From: Romboutsia lituseburensis
Lineage (GTDB): Bacteria; Bacillota; Clostridia; Peptostreptococcales; Peptostreptococcaceae
Assembly (NCBI RefSeq): GCF_024723825.1
Contig: NZ_JANQBQ010000001.1
Coordinates: 1,798,001 to 1,862,000 of the forward strand
Direction of reading: 5' to 3'
DNA length: 64,000 nt
Shown: piece after piece, positions 62,767 to 64,000 of the stretch
How positions within the stretch are numbered: the stretch's first letter is position 1
Layout of the letters: each line of letters starts with the position of its first letter
The notes under the pieces: generated by a model
Seen by the model: the letters and a program-made list of their open reading frames with translations, nothing else
The model's database searches: none
Told to the model about the DNA's origin: nothing
Made by a program: the position numbers and the translations under genes

Positions 62767-64000
62767 ATTTTACTCTGGATAATGTTGACACTGCTTCTGC
62801 TCTTGTTATGCTATTTTTAGGCTTAAATGTATTATCATCATATCCACCCATAACATCATTATCGCTTACAGCATCAACTGAGCCTTTAGCCCATTCATCT
62901 ATTTGATTGTTATCAGCAAAGTTAAGATTTCCATCTCCATATAAATTTGCTATACTTGCAACTATACTAGCTGCTTCTTGTCTTGTTATTTTTCCATTTG
63001 GTCTGAATGTATTATCATCATATCCATTTATATAACCTGCTTGTTTAGCTATACATAAATCTTTGTAGTACCATTCAGAAGAACTAACATCTGTAAAATT
63101 TAACTCTGTGATTTCATCTGAATTAGTTAATCCAAATACACGATTTACAACTTTTACAAATTCTGCTCTTGTTATATCATTGTCTGGCTTGAATGTATTA
63201 TCAACGTATCCATTTATATAACCTTTATCTGCAAAATCAAGTATTACTTCCTTTGCCCAATGATTATTTAAATCTGTGAACTTAGAGTTTGGATCTGGAT
63301 TTGTTTGGCTATCTAGTTTTATATAATTACCAGATACACATCCATATCCTCCGTTATACTTTATTTTGTACCATCCATCTTTTTTATCTACTATTTCTAC
63401 TCTAGATCCTGTAGATAAAGTACCTATTATTGAATATCCTACTCCATATCCACTTCTTATATTTAACGGATCTGTTGATGTTACAGTTCCATTATCAATA
63501 ACTGTTAAAGGTGGATTTGTTGTATCTTCATCTAATTTTATATTATCCTTTAGATACTTGTATATACCATTAGATATTGCTGTAGCTACTTTTTCTTGGT
63601 ACGCTGGATCCCCTAATCTTGATGATTCTATTTGATTAGATATGAATCCACATTCCACTAATGTAGATGGCATATTTGACATTCTCAAAACCCCAAAGTT
63701 AGCTGATTTTACGCCTCTATCCTTAGCATTAGTTTCTGCAATTAAATTTGTTTGTATATCTGCACTCAATGGTCTATGAGAATCTTTATCTATATGATGA
63801 AATGTTTCTATACCATTAGCATCACTAGAACCAGCTGAGTTTTGATGTATAGATGCAAATACATCAGCACCATACGAATTAGCAAGTTGAGCTCTTTCAG
63901 CTAATGTTAGGTAAACATCAGTTGTTCTACTCATATTTATTTGAACACCTTTAGCTTCTAATTTTGATTTTACTCTATTTGCAATTTCCATATTTAATTG
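62765..64000 (-). CDS. N-acetylmuramoyl-L-alanine amidase with SH3 and SLH repeats (5' end beyond the window)
   Basis: The frame stays open to the last base (codons CAA TTA AAT precede the first ATG), and the N-terminal signal peptide and DPGHGG motif are missing, so the gene starts outside the window. Visible: Amidase_3 core (LEIANRVK-like MEIANRVKSKLEAKG, FASIHQNSAG, LVECGFISN; about 1-150), SH3 domain (LNIRSGYGVGYSIIGTLSTGSRVEIV; about 172-235), and three SLH repeats (about 240-408). Its zinc-binding SIHQN is intact, unlike the split paralogue at 57194. It cleaves wall amide bonds at the cell surface. Confidence 0.92.
   Translation of the reverse strand, partial: QLNMEIANRVKSKLEAKGVQINMSRTTDVYLTLAERAQLANSYGADVFASIHQNSAGSSDANGIETFHHIDKDSHRPLSADIQTNLIAETNAKDRGVKSANFGVLRMSNMPSTLVECGFISNQIESSRLGDPAYQEKVATAISNGIYKYLKDNIKLDEDTTNPPLTVIDNGTVTSTDPLNIRSGYGVGYSIIGTLSTGSRVEIVDKKDGWYKIKYNGGYGCVSGNYIKLDSQTNPDPNSKFTDLNNHWAKEVILDFADKGYINGYVDNTFKPDNDITRAEFVKVVNRVFGLTNSDEITELNFTDVSSSEWYYKDLCIAKQAGYINGYDDNTFRPNGKITRQEAASIVASIANLYGDGNLNFADNNQIDEWAKGSVDAVSDNDVMGGYDDNTFKPKNSITRAEAVSTLSRVK

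Noticed and set aside
42200-63991. Recurring similar segments at the gene 3' ends, possibly repeats or a mobile element
   Set aside because: They are the homologous SLH domains of separate surface proteins; no terminal repeats or transposase were seen.

Overview
The window is low-GC, AT-rich DNA from a spore-forming Gram-positive anaerobe. Supporting signs are a small acid-soluble spore protein, a T-box leader, SecA2, many TTG/GTG starts with strong GGAGG-type ribosome sites, and SLH-domain surface proteins. The gene content (a CamA-like orphan adenine methyltransferase next to ptsH/ptsI, then uppS, an LCP protein, wecB, a MurJ/SpoVB-like flippase, secA2 and a putative S-layer gene) recalls the Clostridioides difficile S-layer/cell-wall region. 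Here, however, the surface proteins carry SLH repeats and there is a CsaB pyruvyl transferase, instead of the CWB2 modules of C. difficile. A Peptostreptococcaceae relative such as Paraclostridium, Paeniclostridium or Romboutsia is the best guess. This is inference from memory of families and gene order; no search was run.

Layout. 1-14 kb is mostly housekeeping: flavin reductase, GAF-PP2C phosphatase, spore protein, BaiN-like flavoprotein, PAP2 phosphatase, hpt, a CobD/HisC-like aminotransferase, a chemotaxis receptor, an SDF symporter, a YkvA-like protein, and asnA behind an asparagine-type T-box. 14-19 kb holds a stand-alone PTS IIC, a TcyP-like cystine symporter behind a striking double-palindrome operator, and the general PTS genes ptsI and ptsH. 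19-26 kb holds two patatin-like lipases flanking the CamA-like methyltransferase, then an EAL phosphodiesterase with a degenerate GGDEF domain.

26-64 kb is a cell-envelope island. It encodes amidases, a cis-prenyltransferase, a DUF4358 lipoprotein with an MBOAT/DHHW O-acylation pair, an LCP ligase, an NlpC/P60 hydrolase, UDP-GlcNAc 2-epimerase, a flippase, tandem polysaccharide deacetylases, and the polymer genes for a sugar transferase, TagA, DUF5693 and CsaB. Interleaved are eight SLH-anchored proteins: L,D-transpeptidase, 5'-nucleotidase, likely S-layer protein, beta-domain protein, two amidases, a matrixin-type protease and a GHL10 glycosidase. secA2 sits directly upstream of the likely S-layer gene.

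How it fits together (inference): WecB makes UDP-ManNAc; the sugar transferase and TagA build a ManNAc-containing wall polymer on undecaprenyl phosphate; CsaB pyruvylates it; flippase and LCP proteins export it and attach it to peptidoglycan; SLH proteins, some probably exported through SecA2, bind the pyruvylated polymer. One SLH amidase gene (57194-59032) is split by an in-frame TAA codon. No insertion sequence, CRISPR array, tRNA or rRNA was recognised.
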